A stretch of DNA of 64,000 bases from Lingula anatina (Eukaryota; Brachiopoda; Lingulata; Lingulida; Lingulidae), in NCBI RefSeq assembly GCF_001039355.2, contig NW_019775280.1, forward strand, positions 184,003 through 248,002, read 5' to 3'. A model generated the notes under the pieces. It was not told the DNA's origin. It saw only the letters and a list, made by a program, of their open reading frames with translations, and ran no database searches. The position numbers were made by a program, and so were the translations under genes. Within the stretch, counting starts at the first letter, position 1; each line of letters begins with the position of its first letter. Of the stretch, positions 37,901 through 50,800 are shown one piece after another.

Positions 37901-40900
37901 GAAAAAACATTTTGTTACTTAGGTGGCTATTTTCAGGCTGTCTATTAAAAAGCAATTTTCTTGATAAACTGAGCTAGTTCTGTCCCTAACATAAACAGCA
38001 TATTTTAGGCACCAGGTAGGACTCTGGCACCTTTACCCTTCCCCCACAACCTGGAGTCACACAATTACGCCTAATATAGCCTCACGGTCGCTGCCTCTTA
38101 AAGACCTGAATAGGAAACTGTTTGTACAGAAAACAAAACTGAAATTCAATTCGGCGCTTCACTTTCTTGATACATAGAAACGGTGGTTCCCAGCTTGTCA
38201 GTACATTTGTTAGGGTAACTACCGTCCACTAGGCCATTGAAGAGGAGGAGATATAAATCACGCTCTTGGTGAAAATTGTCACAAGGGATTAGTGCGTTCC
38301 TGGTGGATATGCTGTTATCACTGGGGACATCACACTAGATCTGCGACACAGGGAGGTGATGAAGAATCTCTAAATGACCTTATTTTAGAGGAGCCGTCTA
38401 TGATAGAAAATCAATAGACTAATCAATATACAGCAGATAGTTACAGACCTGAGGGTTATTCAATCAGCAGGAACAGTTACATCTGTAAGGACACTAAAAC
38501 AAGGCATTTAAGCTCAGAATTATCCCTCCACTCCCGTTAACTCAAGTATACGGTTGATGGAGTAAACGTCTGCCGCAATTGACATAAGGATTCATTGTGA
38601 TAAGTAATTTGGATAGCTGAGACACTCAAAAGCAATGTTTGTCTTAAGTTGGGTGAAGTTTGCCTAGTCCTCTCGCGACTCCCCAGTGTGCGTGAATGTG
38701 TGGAATTGTCTCCCGGGTAACCTCTCTGATACAGCAGCAGTGTTAGTGAAGCAACTATTGAACTGAACGAACAATCTTCACATTTGCAGGAAATAATCTA
38801 GTTTAACAAAGGAAGTGAAAAAAAGGAGGAAATTTAAGACTGTTCAATGGAAAGAAACCAGTGTTGGTAACGCGGGTTTTGTTTGCTTTACTGTCCCTAT
38901 GGGGAATAGATGAAACAGGATTGATATTCCAAGCAAGGCTAACCATCTTGATGCTTGAAATCTGCGCACCGAGTGCTGTCGTGCCACAAGTGACCATGTA
39001 TTCCACAGTGGAGGGGGCTCTCGGCTACAAACACATGTCCGGAGCAGAAGTCCGGTCCTTAGTTGACCGGCTGACCACCCCAACAGTGGCCACCAAAGCT
39101 GCTCGTTACAGCTTTGATCCCCAAGAGGCCCACGTCCAACACATGCGGACTTTTGACGAGAAATGTCGTCAGCTGTACGGACAGGGAGAGAAGCAGAAGG
39201 TGGATCCGAGGCTACTTAACGAGATGGTGTTCAGAGTGACCAGACCCACTACAGCCAGTAGAGCAGCCAGATATAGCTTTGATGCTCAGGCCTGTCATGT
39301 ACAGTATCTCCAAGATCAGGACCACAAAATGCTAGTCAGGGGGGACGGCAGGGACCAAGGGAAAATAGACGTCATGGTGAAAAGAATTAGAAAACCAACT
39401 TTCTCCAGCAATGGTGGGAAGACCCCAGGGGCAGCTCACGAAGATGACCAGAAAAAATCAAAGATTTCTGTTGACCAAGTTGATCAGCTGGTTGAGCGAG
39501 TGACGCGCCCCACTGTAGCTAGTCGCGGAGGGGTAGATCTCGCCAATAAAGACTTCACCTATATCAAACCACCAAAGACAAAAACACTGCCAGTCATCAA
39601 AGGTATCGAGTCAAAATTTAAAGGACTGAGGAAAGTTGATGATGACGAACTTTCAGAGATAATTGAGAGGTTAACAAAGCCTAATGGTACATATAAAGCC
39701 AGACTCCAGTCAGCTAGGAATATGAGGGCCAGAGCTAATGTAGGGAATTATCCTGACAGACCACATACTTCTATGTTTTAAACTGGACTGTTTAGACATA
39801 TTACAAAAATTAGGCATTTTATCTGTTTTGTGAAGTAAATATGATTCAGTGGATTTTATTTATTTATTTATTCATTTATTTTTTTGTTATAAAGGTAGGA
39901 ATAATGGCTTTAATTAATCAGATGGAAGCCTTGAATAGTTTTAAATGTCATCAAATGTGATATTTTTAATATTATTATTTTTTTAAAATTTTTAGTGGTT
40001 GTTTGAAAATTTATTTTTCCTACCAACTATATTAAGTCAAAATGGAATCAAAATGAAATCAAAACTAGACACTTTGCTGAAGTTTTTTTTTCTTTCTTTT
40101 TTAATGTTAAAAACTTGATTCTGGTTTTAGTTAAACAAAACTCAGTTAATTATTTTCATTTGTCAGGAAAACTTATCGTCAAGATTGATATTGAACTTCT
40201 ACTTATAGACATTTAAAGAGCTGATATAAGTGAAATGTAAATCAAAATATTTTCCTTTATTGAGGAAAAATTACAATCATATTATATTTGTAGAAGTCAT
40301 AAGTACATTCTAAAGCATCACTGTGATTAATAGCATAATGTCACTGTCATATAAAAGTAAACTTTGGTTTCCTTTTTTCGTCAGTGAATTGATGTATATT
40401 TTTATGGATTATCAAAGAAAACTGGTATGTTGATAAATATTTTTGAGAATTATCTTATTTTTATAGAAAAGTGTTTCTATACCTATTTAAAAATAGCATT
40501 TTTAAAATGAATTCTCTTACTATGAAATGTTCTTCCTTTGATTTAATGAAAAGATTGAATAAATGTGAAAGTTCTGTCATATCAAAGGAGAGATTTTGTA
40601 CTGAAATCTTAATTTTTCATCTCAGATGTTTGTTATATTTCAATATTTCAATGCCTGAAATTGTTTGTAAAATATATATTTAAAAAATAATGTAGTCTGT
40701 GTAAAAGAGATATTTTGTGTATAACTATTGGACAAGCAAATTATTTTACTTTTAAAATGTTGTTTTGAAATGTTTTATCTGAAACAAGTATTGGACAGTG
40801 AAATAAATGATTAAAAGGTGATTAAAATTTTAATTGTACAGTTTTTTGTGTATTTAAATTAATGAAAGGTAAAAACTGCTCTTCAGTTTTAGCAGCAGGC

Positions 40901-43900
40901 TCTGAGTCAATTTTTGATATTTTAATTTTTTTCTGGAGGGAAGTAATTATCTGAGGTCTGCTGTAAACCACCCTATTAAAAAGATGAATTTCCCTCGATG
41001 GTTCATGTTAAGTGCCAGATCAATTTTTCTCTTTGGCAAGATAATTCAAGTTTTTTTTTTAGTTTCTATTACAGGTATTGGTAAGCAAGAAATCAGAAAT
41101 AACAAGCAGACATTGGAATGGGTTAACTAAACATTTGGTACAATATTGTTCATTTTCAGAGAATGTAAAAAAATAAAATAAAAAATAAATAAATTAAGTA
41201 AAAGTGAAGTTTTTGAAAGTGTTGATGTGAAGTCCTTAATTCTGGTCAAATGAAGTTTTCGTAAAATACAGACTTTTTCCTTTGACTTGGGCAATGAAAA
41301 GTTTCCTTGGTTTTAACCAAATAATAAGTTTGCTGCTGTGGGCGACTCCTAATAAACAGGTGGGCCACCACCTGGGGCAATCTGATCTCAATTAAAGTTG
41401 ATAGAATAAGTCAATCAAATACCAACCCACAGCACAAGAAGCTTGGAAAAATAAAGCAATCGTACAACAAACCAAATAAAATATCAACCTTGTTATGTTT
41501 ACATAAGAATAAGCAACAGAAAAATGAACCTCTCACAGAGCCACATGCAGATAATATTTCGTGGCATTTGCTCTATGTATTTAGTAACTAACAAAAATTT
41601 GGAAGAAACAATCCCAATAGAAAATGATATTTATCTTCTATTTATAATATTTCATGCTGGAGTGGACACGTTTTGTGCCTTTGGTCATAAGGATCGAAGT
41701 TGCACGTTTAATTCCGATACGCACACATGAGAAAGGGCAAGAAAGAAAGGGGATAATTTGGAAAGGGCATTTGAGAAATACTGCCCTTATAAATTGCTTT
41801 TGAACAAATGCTACAATTCATTGAACACAGAGGCAGGATTTTGCATTTGGCTAAACAAGGATTAAGGCCTCAATACAAATAGACCTTAGACAATTATTGT
41901 AAGCGTAGGAGAATAAACAAAACTGGTACAAATAGGCCTAAGAATATGGTGTTTAGAACGCACCTCCTTGTTTCTGTCGCCTGTTTTGATAAGTCACTGC
42001 AATATTGTGCATTGTTTGTTGTGAGAAAAGTGTCCAAGGTTTCGTAGGCCACTTTCTCCAGCAAACACAACTTGCGCACATCTCCAGGAAAGCCGAAACT
42101 GATTGAGATTTTTACTGCTATTCATATTCGGCTTTTAGAGTTCTTTATTTTATAAAGCTTTGAGGAATGTTTGATTAGTGACTCGCGCTGCTGCAGACAC
42201 TGGTGAAGGCGTTGAAGCATGGTTTCTTTGTAAACACTGCACCGCGTGTTTCTGTGATTGCTGCAGAAGTCCATCTTTACTGACATACGTGTATCGTGGA
42301 GAAAGAGAGAGAAGCTATTTGAAACAACTTCCTTGGGATTCCTGGCAAGGTGAGTGGTTACTCTGCCCTTGAATTTATTATTGATAAGGAGCTGTTGAAG
42401 AATATTGTGAGATTCAATTATAGATTGTCACACTTAGTGTGTGTGAGTGCATGTCATGTGTGTGTGCATGGAAACAGAGATCAATGCCAGAACTTAATTA
42501 CTCGTCATACGTTGACTCGGCACTAGAGAGCTTAGACGGCAGAAAGCAAAATTGAAGTATGTTAATGCATATATAGAGATATTCATTATGTAAATAGTAC
42601 GAACAGTGGCAGCAATGAACTGAAACTTTTAAAACATTTTTGAAAGTTATTCCAATTATTGTATTTATTTATTTTATTGTATTTATATTAGATATTTATA
42701 TTTAATTTCATTTTGAATTAAATTTCAGAGTTAAGTGAAAATGTCAGAAGACTATCAGAGCATGATGAGAGGGCTGGGCGGGCAGGAGAGGCACTGCTGC
42801 GTGGATTTACCACAGAGAACTGTCAGCTACAAGCCATGGTTTGCTTCCCCCAACAGCGACCAGCCCGTCCCGCAGACGCAACTGAAACCCATCGTTGAGA
42901 GAATCACCAAACCCACCGTAGCCAGCCGAGGCGGCGTAGACCTGAAGGACAAAGACTTTGAATACATGAAACCAGTCAACTGGATGAAGAAGACAAATCC
43001 AGACTGGAAAATTAAGAATTTGGACACACGTTTTCGCACACCTCGGCAAGTGTCGAAGGCCGAGTTTCAGGAGATTGTGGATCGTTTGGCCAGATCGACT
43101 GCCATCAGCCGCATACGCTCTGCTCCACCGCGGTTGTCATGGTACCCAATTAATCTGGAGAAGGGTCCGGTGGAGAAGCCGTATTTTCTGTCCCAGAAAT
43201 TACGCAGTGATGGTCTGTACTGGGATCCCAACGAGTCCGAGAGCAGATAAGAATCTGTTATCATTTTAGTGGAGATATTTACAAATCAGTGGGTTTTTTT
43301 TTCTTTTTTTTGATAATTTTATGCAAAAGTTTACTTTTAAAATAGACATTGAAATGTTAAAAATTTTGATCCATTTAAAGCATGACAATTTCATTTGTCA
43401 AAGGCAATGTAAGGTTACTTTTATAAGTAAATATTATAAAATGATTAATCAACACATTTTTAATCAAAGAAGTTATGGTATATAAGAGCATGATCAACTT
43501 GATTGAACATTCTTTTTTTTTTTCTTTGTAAAGAATGTATCTCTCTGCCTTAGAACAGCTGACCACACGCTCAAACAGAGTTGAAAGATCAAAAGTGGTA
43601 GAAGTGCAAAATTTTTATTAAAAAATATCTGTGTCATATTTTCAAAAAAATCAACAAGATTGAATTTTAAATAAGTGTGAAAAAGTAAAGTTCTTGGATT
43701 TAGAGTGTTCATTTTGTATAAAATGTTTGTCCATTTAAAAATAGTTGATATATCTCTGGCATTCAGTGGTATATGAAACAATTGCAGTGACAATCAAGAA
43801 AGTTGGTTAAAAGTAAGAGTATTAGTAATTTACTGATGGTTTGTTAATGTACATAGTATTGTATTAGAGATACTTCTGTCAAATATATTTGAATGAATAA

Positions 43901-46900
43901 CAGATTGTAAAAAAAAATTGAACTGTCCTTATCACTTGTATTAATTCACATTCACCTTGTTGATAAAGTTTGTGATCACATCATTGCAAATTATTATTGA
44001 TATATTATTTTGATATTTTGAAATCAAGTAATATTTTTCTGGTTTATATTGATCCAGGTATTGGTTAGATATTGCCTTAACAACATTTTATGAATTCAGG
44101 GAATCTGACTTTTTAACTCAGTACACCATTTTTGCTCAAGTGATAAGTAATTGAACATGTAATTAGGTGTATTAAAAACTTTTCGAAATAAAGTGAAATT
44201 TTAACAGAACATTTATGAATTTTGCAATATATATATTTTTTCACTGCTTGCCCTAGCTAGGTGTTGTTATTTGGTAGCATTTGTGTAGAAATCCAATCTG
44301 TATTGTTGTATGCAAAACTGATTTAAGTAACAAATGAAGAGAAAATATCTCTTTGCTGAATATCAACAAAATAAGATGTAAAAAAGTGACTCTTTTATCT
44401 GAAATTGTTTTCAGGCCACGAAGAAATAAACAAGAAATTGTCCTAGCAGGTGTTTGAAAACAGCGGCAGGTGTCACCTTGGATTTTAGAAAGACAAAACA
44501 CAAAATTACACAAAAAAAAGTTCCTTAGAAATCTGTCACAATACTCGGGTCAGAGAAGGTCGCAGGCAAGTTACAGCACCGCCTGGAGCTAAATTTGCAA
44601 AATAGCTCTACTGACGCTGCCGTAAATTCTTACCAAACTCCTTTCATCCACCAAGAGTCACCCGGCTTCCTCTGTTATATTGATTTATTTACAATGTATT
44701 TCATGATATTTACATTTCGATATCTAAAGGTTTGAATAAAGTGCTTTATGTTTTCAAAATGACTTAACCACCAGCTGCTGATTTTGATGGGGTTTAATTC
44801 TTGAATAATGTTTGAATATTAAGTGGGAGGGAGTTACTTTAGTTTAACTCTCTGCCTTGTGCTTACTGATACTACAGTAAGGGTTCTGGAGTTTTAAAAT
44901 ACCAAATGATGAAGGTCTGTGACTTCTTACCAATCCGTTTCATTCAGATTTCATTGTAGAAGAATCTGCCCACCGTTTTTTCATCAAAATATAAAAATTG
45001 GTAGATAAATTTTACCAGGTTTATGATACTGAGAAGATTTTTAAATGAAAATGCAGTATAAGTTTACAAGATTGTTTGTTCAGTGAATTTTTCTATCAGG
45101 AAATCTCAATTATCTAAGTAGAAAAAGTGCTTCCCCAGTAGATATCACTCTATGAGTGTATAAGTTGTCTTCTTTACAGAGGTAAATATCTCCAGGTTTA
45201 CTCAATAAAGGGATCCTGCTTAACTTGCCACTATATAATCTCTTACAGGTTGCACCTCTTTTCTTTCCTTCATTTGCCAATTACACTGCTAAGCCTTTAA
45301 CGGGTGCACTGCTTTTCTTCCTCCCCCTCGTCAGTTACGTACCTAATCCCTTAACGGGTTGGAAGGCATTGTGTTATAGTTGTTGATCACTATGAGAGAG
45401 TCTTGAAGTTTGGCTAGACCAACACAGCTAATCCCTTAATGGTTTAATGGGCAATTGTTGCACACCACGCCATGTGCAAGATGGCCGCCTAAATGTTTGT
45501 AGAAATTATTTGCCGAATAATAGCTTTATGTTGGAGTTGAGTAACTTTCGATAACTTTGATGAAAGATGCTGGGAAGCGATACAAGTACTTGAACAACTT
45601 GATTGTTTGAAAAGTTGATTTGGAAAGAATGGTGTTCAGAATCGAGTAATTTAATCGACGATTATCGCAAGTGCTTCGCAAATACCATTATCGATAGAGT
45701 TGTATGAGATTTTGTGTAGCGACATCCCGCAGGGCATGTCATGGTGGTGTTTGTTGTAAATTATAATATTATCGAGCCCTTACTGAATAAAGAGATCACG
45801 AAGGTCGTTAGTTAACAAAGCTGTTGAATTTAATACGATTTAATCAGTAATGATTACGAGTACGATTTTGCAAACAAGATTATTTATTCAAGTGTTAGGG
45901 GCGTACATGAGGCTGTTGTATCGTAATAAGCCCACGGGGCACCAGTATTTTAAGCATAGAAATTGGGACAAAATAAACGGTTTCCGCCATTACGCAAAGT
46001 GCAACCTTGAACAAAGCGGTCACAGTATTTTGGCAGTGCAGGCCGGGTTCGATGTCGCTGTATCCCCCAGGCTATGTACACAATTTCATATTTGTAAATA
46101 CACAAATTATGAATCGTAAAGAGCGAAACAATGTGGTTAATAAGCTAAAGTAATGCACTCCCGTGTTAGCCTTTTTCAAATTTACGAAAAAATCTTCACT
46201 AAATTTGTTCTCAAGATAACGGCAACTTTATATAATTTTTTCTGTCTGCGCGGGAGGCTTACCGCCATGGCATGAAAGGCACCTTGCGCAAATGGTTTAT
46301 GTTTGTCGTAAGAAGGTCCCTTCAGGGTCACTGGTTACTTTGTCTGCTAACGGCAGAGTCAGATTTCAGATGAACGAGAAGAAATGTGTCAACTTGATGC
46401 CAGCCTATCCAATGTTTGAGAGAAAATCAGAAAATAAAAGAAACGTAAGATTCGAGTATGTCCAATATGGCGGCCGCTGTCTCTGCTTAATGAATCATGA
46501 AAGCGATTATCGTTAAAATTTACTTAGCCGAAGCTAACTTGGATACCGGTCATTCTTTGGACAGTTATCCAATCAAAAAGTTGACACGATAGAAACATAT
46601 ATATCGTTATGTTTATATAAGTCTTTGTGCCTATATAAGCAAAATGAAATGAATTAATTTCTTAAATTTTTAGAAAATGTGGTAGCAAGTATCATTTAGG
46701 GAGGGAAGAAGGGAAACTCTTTTGAAAAATTCAGCTTCGTGTGCGATTATTTTTTTCAAGACTGAATATTTGTTATGTTCTCTTATGTTACAATGTGGGG
46801 TGAATGTTTGGAGCATAAGCTAAGAACTTTTTTGCAGGTTTGAATAGCTTTTGAAAATTTCAAACAATACGGCTAAAAACTTTGACAAGCTGTACTTGTT

Positions 46901-47820
46901 ATTTTGGCAAACAACATGTTTTGCTGTAACCAGTAGAAAAAGTACCCAAATGACCTTAAGAAATATATGATAAAACAGTCTTATTTTATGTAGAAGTTTG
47001 CAAATAATAATTTATTTACCTGTTTAAGTCTCATTCCCATGTATATGTATGTTAATAGATCTCTTTTCCTTTATTTGATTTTTATTATTTAAAAATAAAG
47101 TATTTATTATTATTAATTTTTTTATATAATTTAAAAGCAAGCTGTGTAGAAACAAAATTATCAAGTAATGTACTGAGAAAATCTTCTACTTTGTGTGACC
47201 AATGCTTTGATTTATATATAGAACCTTTACAGGGGCTGTAAAACTTTAGAACAAATGAAGGTGATTTTCTGGTATTGACTCACAGCACTTTGACTACCCG
47301 GGGGTATTGGAAACTCTTAATGTATTATGGTAAAGGAGGCTTTTAGTCGCCAAGGTGTTATGGTTGTAAACCCTCTCGGTAAAAGGTCGAAAGTGCTTGA
47401 GGAAGTTTAAATCTGTGTCATGAAGAGGACTTTATATGTGTCGCTAAACATGGCTGAATTGGGCTAGGATAATCTGGTAAATACTCTGCTAAATTACAAG
47501 ATGAAAACTCGCAATAAAATTCTCATGTATTATTTTCTTTGCTGATCATAGGGATAATTCGTGTTTGCAGTGCTTGTTCAATAAATGTTGGACTTATGAT
47601 AAAAAGTCTTCTCGAAGTTTTATTGTATTTATAAATCAAGTTGCAGTTTACTGTTAAGCTTAGCTTTAGGGATGAAGTAAATGGATATTGTGAAAATATT
47701 TTTAAAAAGATTAAATACAGTACTCTTATTCTTGTGTATCCGAGTTTTCTCATGAATAATTTATGCCTCAAAAAAAGTAGAATAAAAGTAAAATAATATT
47801 ACTTGTATAATTGATGCCTC

Positions 47821-47855
<35 letters not shown>

Positions 47856-50800
47856 GTAAAATAAAGAGTAAGTATTAGGTAGGCAGCAGGATTTGCATAT
47901 CTACCAAATTCAGAATATTATAAACATTGTCAACAGTTTATTTCTTTGCTTTCAAGTATCAGTCTGAACATTTGACAGCAACTCAAGTTTTTAAAAATTT
48001 CATACTATACATTTACATGTAGTGCCAGATATTTATTTATCAATATATTTATATTAGAGGTGTTCTGCTTCTTTTTCTTCTTATTATTATTAAATAGAAA
48101 TCATAGTTGAGTTAAGAAAAAGGATCCACACTGACAGTTATATTTATTTAAATCATCTATGTCTAGTATATAACCTTCCTTGCCACTGGTTCACCATAGC
48201 CATTGGTATAAGTGGCTGTATTATACATTATAAGGGTGTCTGGGAGAATTAAAATTGCTAGCTGTATTCTTACGTCTTATATTTGAACACTGTTATTGCA
48301 CCAAGTTATTAATTTTCTCAGTCAACTGGAGTAGGAATTTATTGTGCTTATACTTTAGTCCACAAGATAATATGCCTTATCTTTTGACTGGAGGTGTTTG
48401 AACAAACCATAGACTTTATTGACAGTGTGATAATTGGTTTGATCTGCTGGCCCACTGTTAGCTTGTCATTGCTGTTTGACTTAATGATGTTTTGACGAAT
48501 CGTAACCCCCCCCTCACCCCCCCGCCCCATTTCTGCCTCATATGCTTAATTGTCTGGTCTCTTATGCACTGTTGTCTGGTGTGTCATTTTAAAATAAAAT
48601 GAAGATGATACTTTTTACTAGTATACATGTATGAACCAAGTACATTAGCTACTGAGTGCTTTAACACTTAATATTTTCTGGAAGCTTATGAATACAGCAT
48701 GTTTTTAGGTGTTATTTATTACATTTTCATGACATTTTATTAACATGTAAGAAGAGCGCCCTGATATTTATAGCAGGAGGTCAGAATTTTCTTAGAAGTT
48801 ATTTTTTATATTAAAAAACAAGTAACATGATACCAGACTGTTTCCAGTGTGGTTATTTTGATAAGTTCGTCAACCTGGATGGAGGTCTGTCAGTATATGT
48901 CAAATAAGATCTCTGTGTCTGTGGTAACAGTGTGTTATTTCCTTTTTTATTATAGAGAGCTAATTTGGTCGGCAAGATGGGAGGCTATCCAATACTTTGT
49001 TCATTTTACAATGACACTTTTAATTTTTGTCAATATCTGTTTTGTGTGGAATGTCTGGGGGCATGTGTCAGTGAACTTTGAATCATTTCTGTTTCTGTCT
49101 AAAATATTGATCTATGGATATTTAAAAGTACTTATGAATAATTTGAAAAGAAGGGAGTGAATGATTTCTCTCTCTGACAGACTTAATGTTTTCTTAATTA
49201 AAAGACTATAGTTCTTTGTAGGCTTTTTATCTCTATATAACAATTTCTCCAGTATTGATCTGTTGATGGAAAAAGATGAACCACTAGTGTACCCTGGTGG
49301 CCATAGAACTAACTATCTATTAGATCCATCCTGTTTTTATTCCAGGAATTCCAGACCATATACCAACAGTTCTTTCCTCATGGGGACCCCAGCAAATTTG
49401 CCAATTTTGTCTTCAATGTTTTTGATGCAAATAAGGTAAAGGGTTTATATGGATTACTGTAAGTTATATGTGCTGCCAGAGTTGCCTATTCTCTATTAAA
49501 AAAAGGAAAAATTTGTTCGGTGTATTTTACATAATTTTACCACCATGCTACTATTTTAATTTCTGTCAGATATAAGTCTAAAGATCCATTACAAAATAAA
49601 CACAAACTGGCGTCTTGATTCAGACTGGGCATAGGCGTTTTCATCTATCTGGGTGTTGAATCAAATTATTTTTTGCTTAATAAAATCTGTTCCACAAATG
49701 TTTTAATTATTTAGCAAAACAGTCAATGGGCTAAAGTCACTATTTATTTCACATTTTACAAATTACAGAACATTTGTTGGGTTATTAAAATCTATAAGAA
49801 AATTTTATGGTAAGAGAAAAATTCAAAGAAAAATATCTTTTCTCATTGTATTTTCAGGATGGTCACATCAATTTTAAAGAATTTATCTGTGCCTTGTCAG
49901 TGACTTCTAGAGGTACTCTGGATGAGAAACTGGACTGTAAGTAATCTTTGTACTTGATAACAGTTTTAGATCCATATAGGGGACATATTGAACTTATTGT
50001 GTACTAGAAAGACTGCTTTGCTTTTAAACTTTTTTAAAAATAGTTGTGAAATGAAATGGGAGAGATGTGGATGGATTGGTGATACTAAAAAAAAAAATTC
50101 TTCCCCGTATAATTACTGGTGCTTGGCAACTGTGTGCATGCAAGCGTTTGTTACAGTAAACATCACAAATATTAGTGAGCAAACAAAACATTGTTATTGA
50201 CTACCTGGTCAGTAGGCATTGGACCAGAAATTCCATGTCAGCAGTTTTGGCAGTGTCAGATGGTTAATTTAGGCATGTGGGCAGTTTAAAATTGTGGGAC
50301 CAATACAGAAGGAAAAGGAGCTGATTTTTTTTTACTTAGTATAAACCACTAAATGTTTTTTAATATACATTAAAGGTGTGTTACAATTGTTTCTGTGCTA
50401 GGGCCTATATGAGCTCTATGTCAGACTATATATGAGCTCTATGTCAGACAGTTGAGATGCGTTAGGTGAGACAAAAGCAATTGCTCAGCTCATCCCAATT
50501 ACACTGAACTGACAGGTTATTTCTCTGCCACAATCGGTGGGAAATGGAATTCTTTTCTCAAATATAGGAACATATGACAGATAAACCTACTGGCCATTAA
50601 GGCAGACCAAGTTGGAAAATCAGATTGTTTTTACAAATGATTGAAAGGTATCACACTTATAGTGGTGATTTGAGATTGTCATTGTGATCATTTGTGCCAT
50701 TTGGCTCCTGTCAGAGAGCACCTGCCCATGAAGCCAGTGTTAACACATCTAAACCTGTCTATCACCCCAGGGGCATTCAACCTGTACGATGTGGACCAGG

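Noticed and set aside
42178-42372. 64-codon Cys-containing frame before RPT-repeat gene B
   Set aside because: It overlaps the probable 5' UTR exon and its donor, and resembles no family.
45850-46516. Two frames of 75-90 codons in the intron
   Set aside because: No domain, no splice support, unremarkable composition.
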